Notes under the pieces: model-generated
Database searches by the model: none
Told to the model about the DNA's origin: nothing
Seen by the model: the letters and a program-made list of their open reading frames with translations, nothing else
Shown: one piece after another, positions 1-12,041 of the stretch
How positions within the stretch are numbered: position 1 is the stretch's first letter
Layout of the letters: each line of letters starts with the position of its first letter
Program-made: the position numbers and the translations under genes
NCBI GenBank assembly: GCA_027924585.1
Contig: BSBM01002076.1
Coordinates: 248,001-312,000, forward strand
Origin: Larix kaempferi
Taxonomy: Eukaryota > Streptophyta > Pinopsida > Pinales > Pinaceae
Direction of reading: 5' to 3'
Length of the DNA stretch: 64,000 bases

Positions 1-2415
1 ATTTTTCAAGTACTTAGCTTTGATAATCCGGCCCCAAACAGAGTTGTCAAATAGTGCTCGCCACAGACTTTTCGCATGCAGAGCCCTTACAAAAAGGTCT
101 AGATCCTTAATATTCCATCCCCCCAATTTCCACAGACCGGCCAACCTGGACCAATTAATAAGATGATATTTTTGATGATTTCCTCCACCCGATCATAAGA
201 AATTAAACAACTTTCGGCGAATTAGGCAAAGAATGGATCTAGGGACCTTGCAAAGTGTAAACCAGTACATGCCTAAATTCTGTAGGACCGCTTTTGCCAG
301 CGTGAGGCGACCTCCCAATGATAAATGGCGATAGCTCCAGTGACTTATGCACCCCTCAAAACGCCGAACGAGCCAAGTCCATTCCTTCACTAGGTAATTA
401 GCCGGCTTTAAGAAGAAGCCAAGATATTTCGTTCCAGCCTCCAACTCCAGAAAATTTAAGGGGAGAATAGAGCGAATGGAGCATTCCACATCCATCGATA
501 GGGAGTGTTTTAGGAAACGAGATTTTACATAATTGATGATCATACCAGAAACCGAGCAAAATAAATCAAGGATCCTCTTATATTGAACCCACTCAGCAAG
601 GATACCATTACCGAAGAGCATTACATCATCCACAAACAAGGAGTGTGTAACAGATATATCTCTAGTAATTTTAATGCCTTCAATCAGCCCATCCCTCTTT
701 GCCTTATGTATGGATAAACTCAGACCTTCGATAACCAAGAGGAAAAGGAGTGGTGATAGTGGACACCCCTGTTGAAGGCCCTGGGAGGCCTTAAAGAAGT
801 CCGTAGGATGTCCATTTATCAATATGGCATAATTAACCGAGTTTACACAGGCCATAATCCATTTCATCACTTTCCAAGGCAGACCAATCTGAATCAGTAT
901 TAATCTCAAAAAATCCCAATTCACCCTATCATATGCTTTCACCAGATCCAACTGAAGAATGAGAGCATCAAGACGCTTCTGTTTTATCGTGTGGAAAATT
1001 TCCTGAGTCACACCCACCGCATCATGGATCAGACGGCCCTGCAAAAATCCATACTGCTCCATAGAAATGTGCCGGGAAAGGAATGGTTTGATCCGGTCAA
1101 CAATAATCTTAGCAATAATCTTATAGACTAAGTTGCAGAGTGCAATAGGTCTAAACTCATTATAGCTATTCGGGTGGGATGTTTTCAGAATTAGGGTCAA
1201 ATATGTTGTGTTGAGAGTCCCAGACACTGAGCCTTGTTTCCAAGATTCCTCAATAGCCAGTCTAATATCCTCCCCCATAATATCAAAGAAATGTATAAAA
1301 AGTTCCACCGTCCACCCATCCGGCCCAGGTGATTTATCTTTAGCAAACCCACCCAATGTGCTTTCCACATCGCCGAGAGAAACTTCCAAAAAAATATCAT
1401 CCCCCTCCTCATCATTGAATATACGAGGATACTCCTTAATAACTTTAAATTGTTCAGCCAGATATGTATTTTTAGGATCACAATAGTATTCCTGAAAGTG
1501 ACGGACGGCCTCCACCATCAATTCCTCCTCCCCCCAGATCCTCCTGCCACAGTGATCATTTAGGTCCCAAATAGTATTTTGCATCCTTCTAGAGTCCGCA
1601 AACTGGTGAAAAATTTTTGTGTTCTGATCCCCTGATTTTATCCAAATAGCCCGACTCTTCAACCTCCATGATTCCTCTTGAATAAGAAGAATACTCAATT
1701 TACGACTCTCCATAGCCGAGAGTTTCAGCGCATCCCTAGGGCTAATCTCAGACCCCACCAAACCCTGCATCAGGGTTAACATTTCCAATTCAATCTCAGC
1801 AAGTTCTCGACCCATTTCAACTTTCTTATTTTTTTCCCACATAATAGTATAGTCCTTTATAGCCTTAAGCTTCACCGCTAGCTTATCCATGGCAGAGCGT
1901 TCCCCTGAAACATCCAGTTGTAGCCACCTGTTCTGCACTCCCAGAGTGTATTCCCCATCCAAAAGCCATGTGGAATTAAATTTGAATGGATAGGATTGAC
2001 GTGTGGCTTCCACCTCAAATTGTAGTATAATAGGAAGATGATCACTGATTTTTATTTGGTGAATCCAGGACCTGTAGTTCTGAAGGCCATCCAGCAGGGA
2101 TTCAGAAATAAAAAATCGATCAATTCGTTTCTGAATCATCAAATTGCCCCTTCTTCCATTTGACCAAGTTGGAACCAACGGACATGGAGCAATATCAACA
2201 AGTGAAAATCTCATGAAGAGTTTTTTAAAATAAGAACCCATCGGCTCTCTACGAGCCACATTGCCCCACACCTCACCATCCCCCCAAGTAAAATTAAAGT
2301 CCCCAGCAATAATTAAATTTTCCAATTCCAGCAAATGACCCGAAACCACTTCATCCCAGAAAGCCAGCCGATCAGAGTACGGCCCGTAGCAGTTGATAAT
2401 ATTTACACGACTCAT
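1..2415 (-). pseudogene. Plant L1-like LINE ORF2 (endonuclease-RT), 5' truncated, one in-frame stop, runs off window edge
   Basis: From 2415 the minus strand encodes 740 residues up to a TGA at 193-195. The same frame then stays open to base 1, reading a zf-RVT-type region (LINWSRLAGLWKLGGWNIKD), so the TGA most likely replaces a TGG Trp codon. Visible parts are the C-terminal half of an APE-type endonuclease (AGDFNF at about residue 37, SDHLPI at about 124), then reverse transcriptase with KSPGPDGW (about 361), LDLVKAYDR (about 489) and FVDD (594-597). The N-terminal endonuclease motifs are missing and a TAA directly precedes the first Met, so the copy is 5' truncated or rearranged. Such proteins nick target DNA and copy LINE RNA into it. 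The 3' end, poly(A) and target duplication lie outside the window. Confidence 0.93.
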
Positions 2416-2646
2416 AACTTAATGAGCAGAAAATAGGATAAAGAATGGCCAAACAAAAAAGTAAAGGAGGGATAATGAAAAACCTTTACCAATTTTCTTT
2501 ATAAAGTCATGTTTGATGTGACAAGCACTCCTAGGAGTGGGGATAATGTAAAAGTACATATTTTTTTTAACCCAATGTGACATTAAACAATGCTACACAT
2601 TATTCTATCAATTTTAGGTTTACATTATGATGTGAACACAATCTTA

Positions 2647-2745
2647 AATTAATTGAAAGGATAAGTTTATTATCATATATTAAAATAGAAGAATTAATTG
2701 AAAGGATAAGTTTATTATCATATGTTAAAATAAAAGAATTAATTA
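2647..2745. repeat. 45-bp tandem duplication
   Basis: The unit beginning AATTAATTGAAAGGATAAG starts at 2647 and again at 2692. A third partial start (AATTAATT) lies at 2737, giving an exact 45-bp period. Confidence 0.85.
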
Positions 2746-2949
2746 GAGAATCTTTTAAATTCAATTAAATTTGATAAAAAATTAGAGTAAAACCACTTAA
2801 TTAAAAATAAATTTGACTAAATTATATGATGAATAATTCCAATGGATAGTGCAGCATGCAGCCTTATTATATGATGAATAATCACACTTTAAATGATAAA
2901 ACTAGACACAAACAAGAATTAATAATTCCCATTGATAGGCAAAATGAAT

Positions 2950-3160
2950 TAACTTCAATTGATGGTGGAAAAAAAATTGAAAGTAAAGATTCCTAATAAG
3001 CAGTACAACGACAAGATGGAGGCATTCCTCTCTTCCATCGTTGAAATCAACCTTTACTAGATGGAGGCACTTCTCTCTTTCATCGTTGAAATCAACATTT
3101 TCAAGGATGATAAAGCCAAGCTTCATTGATAGGATTTTGTGGAAACCGATCTAAATACGC
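2950..3160 (+). repeat. Diverged copy of the leader region of the 52.6-kb gene, with internal 45-bp duplication
   Basis: The order AAGATTCC, then GTACA-CGAC, then GGAGGCA-CTCTC, then CTTCATTGATA and TTTTGTGGAAAC matches 52379-52490, just upstream of the membrane-protein gene. Inside this copy, 3014-3058 and 3059-3103 (AGATGGAGGCA ... GAAATCAAC) are a 45-bp tandem duplication. No coding sequence of that gene follows here. Confidence 0.6.
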
Positions 3161-3632
3161 TGAATTTGTAGAAACTGGGAATTGAATTTTATTGAGAAGC
3201 ATTAAGTTAACAAATTTCCTATTATAATTTTCAATGTTTCATGAGACCTTTTAGAAAGGGTTAAGGCTTGGAATGTTTTCCAAAACAAACAAACGTGTAA
3301 TAAGCATTTCCTCATAGAATGTTTTCCCAAACAAAAGTGTAATAAGCATTTCCTCTTGTTCTAGTGTATGGAATCTTCCTTCTATAATTTCTTGGAAAAA
3401 TTTGACACTAAAGAATATGTAAAATATATGAGACAAAGAAAGTAGAGAATGAAAAATACTCTAAACAAAACTTTATAACTTGTTACTCGGAGGCAGAGCC
3501 ATCATGATCAATCATATTATGGCTCACTTTTATGGTTTAATTTTAGAAAATAAGATTACCTTGTGTAGTTGGTTTCCAAATTTATCACTAGATTTTAGAT
3601 CATGAAATTACTTTTAATATCATATCCAAAGA

Positions 3633-4920
3633 GTGTCTAAAAATAATGATAATATCATATCTAGTTTTTTTGTTCTATTTCAAAAGGCTTTTAATAGAAC
3701 AAATAACTTTTGGAAAAGACTAGAATATATTAGAGTCCCATTTGAGTTGCACATTGTAGTAATAAAGTTATATGGGCAACCTTTATCAACTTTAGAAGTA
3801 ACAACAGTTGATTGGAAGAACTTTAGTTACAATATAGGGGTTATGTGGTGATTTCCTTGATTGCCTTCATTTTTCAGTATTTATATAAACAAGATAGAAG
3901 ACTTCCTAGTGGATGTAGGGTGTGCAAGCATGGACCTTGTAGTACCCGTTATAGTCATCCTCTTGTATATAGATGGCATTGTTACTCTAGTAGTGAACCC
4001 TTGTGACCTTAAAAAATAGCTTAAAATTCTTCAAGACTTTTTCACTAACTATGGGATGCCTAAGAATACTGATAAAACACAGATAATGATCATCAAGTCT
4101 AGACATAGATATACCAAAAGTTTAGTTATGATAACCACAACTTAGAATAAGTCTCATCAAATAAATATAATGGAAATGGCATCCATCATAAACTACTGCC
4201 ACTATAGTATTGTAAGAAGGATTGGCAAAGGTTGGAAAGTTTTTGTTGGTCTTGAAAATCATTTTATTGAAGCAAAGTTCCAGTTTTCGGAGAAGCAATA
4301 AGTTTCCTTTTGTAATTCTTATTATTTCAATGATTATATATGGTTGTGAACTTTGGTGTTTTACTGTTTCGTAGGAGACATGTAATAAATTCAAGCAAAT
4401 CCAAAAGGTTTTGATAATACACAATCTCAAAATGAAAAACAATACACCCTACCCTATCCTTATTTTAGAATTTTGTTTCCCACCTATGGAAAGTAAAACT
4501 ATGATAAGGTACTTATGGTACATGGATAAATTGGATAACAAAAAGGAAGTGAGGATTCCTATAATATCTTGAAACATAAGTGAAATGCACTCGAGGCTGA
4601 AGTCGGGGTGGATTAGAGATGTTACTTCCTAGCAATGTTAATAAGGCATGGTAGAATAGGATGTCATTTAGAATATCAACATCATCAATAGTATTGTTGT
4701 AACTAGCTTTAAAGAAAATCTATGGTGTTACAATGAGATTGAGAATGGGATGGTGCAAGGTAATAATACTCACTTATGATGCGTTACTTGCAATGGACTT
4801 CCTCAAAAACACAAATATGACCATTAAAGTGAATTTTTAGAGGTACCTACACAACTTTTTAGGATATGGTGTAAAAAGATGAAACATAGACAATCGGATC
4901 ATCTTCCATAATATATAACT
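3633..4920 (+). pseudogene. Jockey-like LINE reverse transcriptase remnant
   Basis: 3633-3851 encodes a piece resembling the QKAF-R-N--WKRLE-I-VPFEL segment of a plant LINE RT that differs from the element at 1-2415. Read through stops and frameshifts, the downstream plus-strand sequence keeps family order: FSIYINKIEDFL, an RT active-site-like ILLYIDGIV (canonical Y-DD, here decayed), NTDKTQIMIIKS, a YGCELW-like segment near 4340 and NNTPYPILILE near 4440. There are more than ten stops or shifts, so it is an old relic. Boundaries are approximate; no poly(A) or target duplication was identified. Confidence 0.75.
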
Positions 4921-5199
4921 TTTATATATGGAAAATATGTATAACTCCCAAAAAATAGTGTTCTTCTAAGATTGGTATGTTATTTTTTTCTAAAACATAT
5001 TGCATATGTTCGCGCTAGGCCCCAGGTTTGGTATGTAAACCTTCCAAATTTGTGAAAAAATATATGTAAAGTTGTAGATAATACGCAGTTCTAGTGCAAC
5101 GCTATTTTTCCAAAATTTTCCAAGTTAATTTATATTTTTTAAAATTACGGAAGTCAACAAATCCCTAAAATGACAAGGTCAAGCATTACGCCCTGCTAT

Positions 5200-5984
5200 C
5201 ATGATCTTAACATAGTTTTTTTTTTTTTTTTTAGTGCATAGGTTTTCCAATATACTTGTGCAGGTTCTTTACATTTTCAAAATAAGTGAGCTAGTCAAAA
5301 GTTATAGTTGAAATACTTGACCTATGTTTTAGGTAAATATAACATGATTGCAAACAAAAATGAATAAAAATTTGAAAATACTAACAAATTTATTACAAAA
5401 ACAGATATTTGGAATCTACACAGAGAGTTCTATAAGTGTGTGCAGTTTCATTAGAAGTGGAGAAGTGGAGCATGTATAGAGTCAAGGTTGGAAAACATGA
5501 AATTACAAAACATGATGTGTTTTGCTATAATGCAATCCAAGGCATAAGGTTTGGAAATCTGAACCTAGAACCAAACCTACCAAGTCATCAAAACACATAA
5601 ATGAAAAAAGGCATGTGTGCCAAGAAAATTTAAATTTCAGAGCACGTGCGCACTAAAAATGTGTGCGCACTAATAGCATGTGCACTAATAACACACATGC
5701 ACTAATATCTCACACATGCTTCTAATGTACGCATGCCATTAGCGCGTGCACTAGTGTCATTCATTTCTTTTTCCCTCCCTCTAGTTATATCTCCCTTTTT
5801 CAATATAATCCCACTCCTCCTCCCTCTTTATAACCCCACCCCCCCCCCCTCTAACCCTCCCTCTCTCCTCTTCCCCCATGTCTCTCTCTCTCTCTTTGTC
5901 CCCCTCACCCCTAACCCTACATGTCCTCTATCTCTAAACCACCGCCTTTTTTCTCCCAATTCCCCTCCCCCCTAGCACTAAACT

Positions 5985-6031
<47 letters not shown>

Positions 6032-6040
6032 CAAACCCCC
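5200..6040 (-). repeat. Copy A of a dispersed repeat family, inverted relative to 48.6-50.4 kb
   Basis: The reverse complement of 5200-5700 aligns by eye with 49.57-50.42 kb. Shared landmarks are AAAACATAGGTC, CTTTTGA-T-G-TCAC, TATTTTGAAAATG, a block of alternating CACATGC/GTGCACTA words, and the T-rich to CT-rich transition. Copy A lacks the MITE-like insert present at 50020-50313. A poly(T) run sits near 5217-5232. There is no coding content. Confidence 0.65.
5820..6030. repeat. CT-rich tract with (CT)n microsatellites
   Basis: The tract has a C homopolymer near 5833-5844, short (CT) runs at 5881-5896 and a long (CT)n at about 5990-6027. ORFs across it encode only Ser/Leu/Pro low complexity and are not real genes. 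Confidence 0.9.
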
Positions 6041-7380
6041 ACTCCTCATCCTCCTACCCTGATCAAGGTGGATCTCAAAAGGCCAAAAAATTTGAAGCTC
6101 TTAGAATTCAGTAAAACTAGGACCAGATCGAAGAGCTTGTCAAGAGCTTTCCAACAACGCAGATGGCGCATCAAATGGAGGTGGTATGCGAAAGAAAAGT
6201 GAATATAAGGCTGTCGATGGGCCCACAGGATGCCACGTGGAAGCCCAGTCAGCAAGATGAGATGGTAGGGGGACCCACAGTTAATGATGTGGAAAATTGA
6301 CATCTTGACACTTGGTAATCTGTACACACAATTAGCAGCACAGTTGGCATCTCAGTCAACAGAAATGTAGCACAATTACAATACGACATGTGGTAGGTTG
6401 GTTTTTAATATTATGGGTTAGCAAGAGTTCATGTGAGGCCAATGAGAGTTGAACCCGTGGCCTCTCTCTACCACAATGTTTTCACCACAAGCCTTACCAC
6501 TACACCATCGTTGACTTTTTGATAAATCTTGGCACAAATATGTTTTATATTTATGTAGGTGGCATTTATCGAAAGAAAGGGGGTAGGAGCCTGTGGGTTT
6601 GACCCTGGGTCTCCCGCCCCAACCAAAACATGTTATATGGAATTCCTAACCATATTAACTAGCATAACCCCAAAGTGGGGGAAATGAAACACTGAAAAGA
6701 ACTTCAGTATGTCAAAAATGAGAGAAAGTTTTTTGTATGTAGATAATGTAAGTTTATGTATTGAAAGCATGTAAAGTGAATCTATGGAAATTATACTGCA
6801 AATACTAATAAGCAATAAATAGGAACCCATGAAATCGAAGTAACAAGAAACAAATCCCCCTCAAGATGGATCGGGCATTGACTATCCATAAATCCCAATG
6901 ATAGACATTAACAAGATCAACCATTGACATTGGTAACACACTTAAAATTGCATCCCTCAATCCCTGCAGTCCCCATACCAAATGAAAATACCAATGTTTC
7001 TTACCAATATATTTAGTCTAGGAACTTTGAGAGCAGATCTTCCCATTCCCTCATGTCACGACTGAAATCCTGTGAAGCCGCAGCATTTTCGGTCCCCAGT
7101 CCTGCCTTCTCATGTGATGCAACACCATTCGGGTGTTACTGATGTCGTTTAGAGGCAGAAATCGCAAGGTTTTACAATACGATCTAGTGCTGCAGACCCA
7201 AAGACAAAAGATGTTTGAATTCCTATAATAATCTCAAATGGGTTTCTAGCCCTCTATATAAATCTCAAAGTCGATGTTATATCCAACGCAAAACCTATAT
7301 ACCCACCTCATAGTAGGTTCCACTAGCCATTCTATCCATGGTTTAATTAAGTGGCGCTGTAAGGATCCGAGGAAGTAGCA
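6041..7380. other. Non-coding stretch with SINE-like head
   Basis: No ORF can be supported. Apart from the tRNA-like head at 6440-6515 it is ordinary low-complexity intergenic sequence. Confidence 0.5.
6440..6515 (-). mobile_element. tRNA-derived SINE head (candidate)
   Basis: On the minus strand an A-box-like TGGTGTAGTGGTAAGG (6507-6492) is followed about 60 bp downstream by a B-box-like GGTTCAACTC (6455-6446). This is the arrangement of an RNA polymerase III internal promoter in tRNAs and tRNA-derived SINEs. No full cloverleaf, 3' tail or target duplication was established, so the element's extent is unknown. A degenerate tRNA pseudogene is the alternative. Confidence 0.5.
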
Positions 7381-7420
7381 GTGGCTTACAACCAAGCCTC
7401 CTTATCCATGAGTAGTCGGT

Positions 7421-7560
7421 GCCTCTCTCACCGGTGCTTAGTGCATGGAATTTCTCGAGCATCTTCAACACCACTTCGGTGTAGAGTGGACTCTCTCGCC
7501 AATGCTCAACACATGGAAGCTCTAGGAAGCCTTCGACACCACGTCGACATAGAGTTCCAT
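7421..7560. repeat. 68-bp imperfect tandem duplication
   Basis: CTCTCTCACC at 7423 and CTCTCTCGCC at 7491, and CATGGAA at 7444 and 7512, are each 68 bp apart within colinear similar sequence. The overlapping 82-codon ORF (7381-7629) is probably accidental. Confidence 0.75.
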
Positions 7561-7689
7561 CACGACCTGCTCGGCTGGGGCGTTACTGACCTACATGTCG
7601 AAGAAAAACATTTGGGTTCAAAACCTTAGGTTTGAATCCTGCAAGGCACATACCAAATCGTGCAAAAATTTATACAATCTTTCATAAAA

Positions 7690-10600
7690 CCCCCTTCAAA
7701 GACAAAAATATGGAGTATTTTCTTTTAAATTTGTTATTATGTTTTTGTTTCTAAACAAATGGATGAAAGGAAAATTATTAATTCCATAATATTTAGTCCT
7801 ATGATAAGTTAAAAGAGATAACATCCACATTTTATTCTTGATAATAGGATTGCTTGTACATATTTGTTTTAAAAAATAAAAATATTTCTATTAAATATAA
7901 AAGATATTGTTAATTTATTTAGCAAAATAACTTTACACAAACTTTTGATTTTTATACTAAAATTATTGATTGGAAATCAAATTATTTGTTTTTATAAAAA
8001 AAATATTTTAATAATTTACTCAACAAATTGCTTTTCACATAAAATAAAAAAGATTGAATTTTGAATGTCTAGTTCTAACTTTTTCATTTTTTTGTTATTT
8101 TTAATTGTTTATTAAATTTTTTTCACTTAGAAAAGCACATTCACTATTTACTTTTAAACAAATAACATGAAACTATAAACCATTTAAGATATATTCTTAA
8201 ATGATTTACCAATTTTTTATATTCTTAAACAATTATCGTGCAAATTGTTTTTTTCAATCATTAGCATAGAGTTATCTTGAAGACTTCATTGTCACAAATA
8301 CATAACAATAATGAAAAGAATATCCTAATAGTTCTTTTATATACACATCTTTCTCACTAGCTCCATCGAATACTTAGTTTGGAATAGAAATGTGCATGAG
8401 GACAGCGGCCACGTCCAGCGAATCCTTGCGAAGGAGGTAGTCGCTCACCTCCATCTTTCCATTATTCTTTTCCTTGCCTACCACCTCTCCTCTCTCTTGT
8501 TCTTCTATTATTTTATGCTTTCCCATCACATGAGTAAACTCGGAAGGAGCTACCATATCATGTTGCTACTTGAAAACCTTGAGCGCAATTCAAATTTCAG
8601 AGTTTCAAGGTTGGGCAATTTGATCACAATATCTTTGCTTGCGTAAGAAAAACAAGGCGCAACATATTAAGATTGTGTTGGAGAATTGAAACTGGGAAAG
8701 GAAAAATAGGTTGTTGTGATGTCATCCACACCAGCAAATGGTTTTGCATTTTTGTATTTCGTTTCAAAAGGCTTTGTACACCCGTTTTTTTCCCAAGGCG
8801 TACAAACCGTTAATTTCGTACAAGTGTGATTAAATATTGTAGTTGTTTTCTCTTTCTTCAATTTATGGAAATATTGGAGTTCAATGAGATCTGGAGATTA
8901 AACAAGTCTCAATTTTCAATAAAACAGTTGTGTAAAACATCGACGTTTTTGGAATTTACTCTGAATCCAAGAAGGCCTGCAATTGATAAACCAGAATAGT
9001 GATTTACTACAACCATACCTAATATTAGTAAGCTTCGATGTACATGCTTGCAAGATGTTCCTTTCTGACATTTGGGTTTGCACGATTTACCAAGAAGAAT
9101 AACACATAGGCTTATGGAATATGGAGGTTTATTGGTCCAAATATCTAAAGGGAGAACTACCTTGCAAATTACGGAATGTGGGGATTTACTTGTCCAAATA
9201 TCTGAAGTGAGAGTGAAGAGTTAAATGTCAGAGGAGATTTTTTGTTTGTTGATAATTTATGGATATAAGACTTGGAGTGATCATCATAGAGGGATTTAAA
9301 TGTGATAAGAGGTCTTAACTTCAACTACCATAACATACATAAGTAGAGATCACAAACAATCTTGTTAAATGAATCTAAACAACTCAATTGCACTATCATC
9401 AACACTAAGAGTTTTTTTCTGGCTCAAGTTACTAAATTTAGGAGACAACTGCATAAATAAAAAAATGTTCAACTTGTTGTTGGAATTGTTACCTGAAGGC
9501 ACTGGATGATCAATAGAATATTATCATTTTAAGAATGAGAACAAGATCAAGTGTTCCTAGGACATTCTGCTTTTGGTGAGAAGGGATGAACAATGACTGT
9601 GCCTTTGGTTGCTTGCTTTCTTAATTAAGTACATTCAATTAAGAACAATTAATCCTCCATGTTTTCTCATGCCAACCCTACTATTTTTCCTCCATTCTAT
9701 TCAATAGTTACCTATTGTCTTGCACTGAATTCATCCTTCCCATCAATGGACCCGAAGTCATTTTTCATCATCTCCACATCACATCTCTCAATTAAGCTTC
9801 ACTTTTTAAGATGCCCGAGACAACATCTCATTTTTTTCTATGCATTTACACGATTATTAGTGTTTGTCATCCACCTGCACATGAATAATTGGTTTTTCTC
9901 CATCTAACTAAAATGGAATAGAATCTAATAATGACAATAATATTTTTTTACTCTACGATGTCCATGTGACTGTAGCCAATTGCAACTTATTTGGTAAAAT
10001 AAATATCTCACCGTCATCTCTATGCATTCATTTACAAACCTTGGACCTCACTTGGAGCTCCATTTGTAAACAAATTGATATGAAGGCACTCATCGGTAAT
10101 AGAGTGGACTTTTCCAATGAGTGCAACTATGTAATTGATTGTAAAAAATGCCTTCCTTATAGGCATTTTCATTTTCATTTCTGTCCATGGTCATTGCGGT
10201 CATTTTCAAGAAGATTTGTTGGCTTATTCCTTAGAGGATGTTATGTGAATATTTAGTATGGGCAGCATAAAAACTTTGTGTATGCAATCAAAATGAGTAG
10301 GAAAAATAAAGTGTGCACGTGAGGTTAGAAAGACATACATGCAATATATAATTTATTTATTATATATATTATTATCAATATTTTAATGTAATTAAACTTA
10401 TTTAATAATCTTAAGATTATAAATGAGACTATTATTAACTATACACAATCTACAATCTACTTGTAAAACTTTTATTTAAATAATAAAAAAACACATAACA
10501 CATATTCTTTGTTTAATTATGAATTTTAATTAAATTTTCAATCATATTGAAATTATTAAAGTCTCTTAAATCACAATTTGACAACTATGAGACTAAACAC

Positions 10601-11150
10601 AAAAAATTGCATTTTGTATTTTAAAAATGCAAAATTATTTTGTAGTTACAAAATGCATTAAAATAAAATAAAATTTGAAGAATAACAAAGATATCTCCAC
10701 CCACATTCTAGATGTGAATAATCCACCAATGCACTTACAAAATAAAATTCCAAATCTTACACATCAAATCTCTCGCATTATTCTTTAAAGTTTCAAATAT
10801 TGGACTTTCCTCAAAGTTTAAAAGTGACAACAATCTCTCATGAAAATATTCCATACTTTCATTGTTTTCCTAGAAACATTCCATGTATTCTTTACGCTCC
10901 TCTTATTACAATTAAAAATAAACAGCTATGTATTCCAACCAATGGGTCCCTGTGACCAGATGTGAGCCCACCATTGATAGAGATTCAAAAATTTCAACTC
11001 AGTCCACCAATAGATATGAGTCCAAGTTGTTATGAGTTCACCTTCATCAAATTTGGATGCCTGCAATTTGTTTGGGTTTTTCATTTCTCATCCACCTTTT
11101 CACTTGTAATGAGTAAACATTAAACCAATACTTTTATTTAATGCAACCAT
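7690..11150. other. AT-rich intergenic DNA
   Basis: Only short ORFs with no recognisable domains. A 57-bp imperfect tandem duplication lies at about 9112-9225 (TTATGGAATATGG / TTACGGAATGTGG). No transposon ends or RNA genes were recognised. Confidence 0.55.
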
Positions 11151-11429
11151 CAACAATTATTGAAGTCTTATCTATAGCTAGGGTTTTCACCCAACTCGTG
11201 CTAAAGAGCACCTACTAAGGATTCAGGAACCCTTAGTAGCAGTTCAATAATGGGTAAGAAATGATATGTGAAATGAGTAAAAACTAAATATTAAAATGAC
11301 ATGTGCAAGTGTTAATGTAAAAGTAAATCTAAACTAAAATAGTGAAACGTAGACAATCATGAGGAACTCAGTAATATAATTTGAATATTTTTTGTATTAA
11401 TGGGAAAAAAATGGTTTGCAATGATTTAC

Positions 11430-12041
11430 CTCTAGTGGTGAGGTTGTTGGAGTTCTTGTAGCAGTACGAGAGTACTACACCAGTTCTCTAGAGTTCCTTT
11501 CTCTTCTCCAAATTCCCAGGAGGTGGGCAAGACTCAACTGTAGTGGTCGAACAGAAGCTCAAGGTGATAGGCTAGGGTTCAACATGAATTTTGGCAGCAT
11601 ATGGGTATGAAGAGTGATTATGGATTTTTTGAAATGGGGGGCCTCCATCACCCTTTTATAGTGATTTTGTGTAATTGAGTGTTAACCCATGGTTTTGGGA
11701 AACTAATAGTATTGACAAATGGTATTTGGGATTTTCCACTGGTTTTGGGCAACCAATAGTATTGGCTAATGGTATTTGGAGTTTTTCCCTCTTTTTGAAT
11801 TTATTTTTGACTTTTTCCCCCTTTTTATTTTATTTTTTGGGATTTTGGACCCTTTTTTGTGGGTTTTGACATTTTTTGAAGGAATTTCATTAATTGAGGA
11901 GGGTAATAATGATGTTTTTCCTTTTTGGTTACCATTTGATGGTTTTTTATGGTTTTGGAGGCCAAAAATGTAGGAAAAGTGGACAAACGGGTTATGTGAC
12001 TAGGGAGATGAGCTAGTGAACAATTTTTGGGTGTTAACAAA
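11430..12041 (-). mobile_element. Candidate Ty3/gypsy LTR (minus strand)
   Basis: Read on the minus strand, a purine-rich tract (CATGGGGAAATT) is followed at about 12041 by TGTTAACACCC, the usual polypurine tract to LTR start. A TATA box (TATAAAAG, 11660-11653) sits downstream, as in an LTR promoter. It would be the 3' LTR of the minus-strand gypsy element at 15.8-16.1 and 38.97-40.86 kb. The other LTR and the exact end (perhaps as far as 11150) were not found. Confidence 0.4.
11690..11789. repeat. 50-bp tandem duplication
   Basis: The unit starting TGGTTTTGGG begins at 11690 and again at 11740, with matching AATAGTATTG and ATGGTATTTGG words. It lies inside the candidate LTR. Confidence 0.85.

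Larger units (their letters stand above)
2416..3632. other. AT-rich intergenic DNA with two short tandem duplications
   Basis: No supportable gene. It holds two independent 45-bp tandem duplications and a segment resembling the leader of the gene at 52.6 kb, listed separately. The rest is AT-rich sequence without recognised features. Confidence 0.6.

Noticed and set aside
5733-6202. Two ORFs of 80 and 93 aa
   Set aside because: They cross the CT microsatellite and encode low-complexity Ser/Leu/Pro.
6590-6625. Second B-box-like site GGTTTGACCC
   Set aside because: No matching A box at the right distance.
7615-7650. B-box-like GGTTTGAATCC
   Set aside because: One mismatch and no convincing A box, so not called a tRNA or SINE.
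8374-8646. ORFs on both strands (60 and 84 aa)
   Set aside because: They overlap each other, match no domain and are short enough to occur by chance.
9659-10256. ORFs of 82 and 96 aa
   Set aside because: No recognisable motif, no conserved neighbour and AT-rich context.
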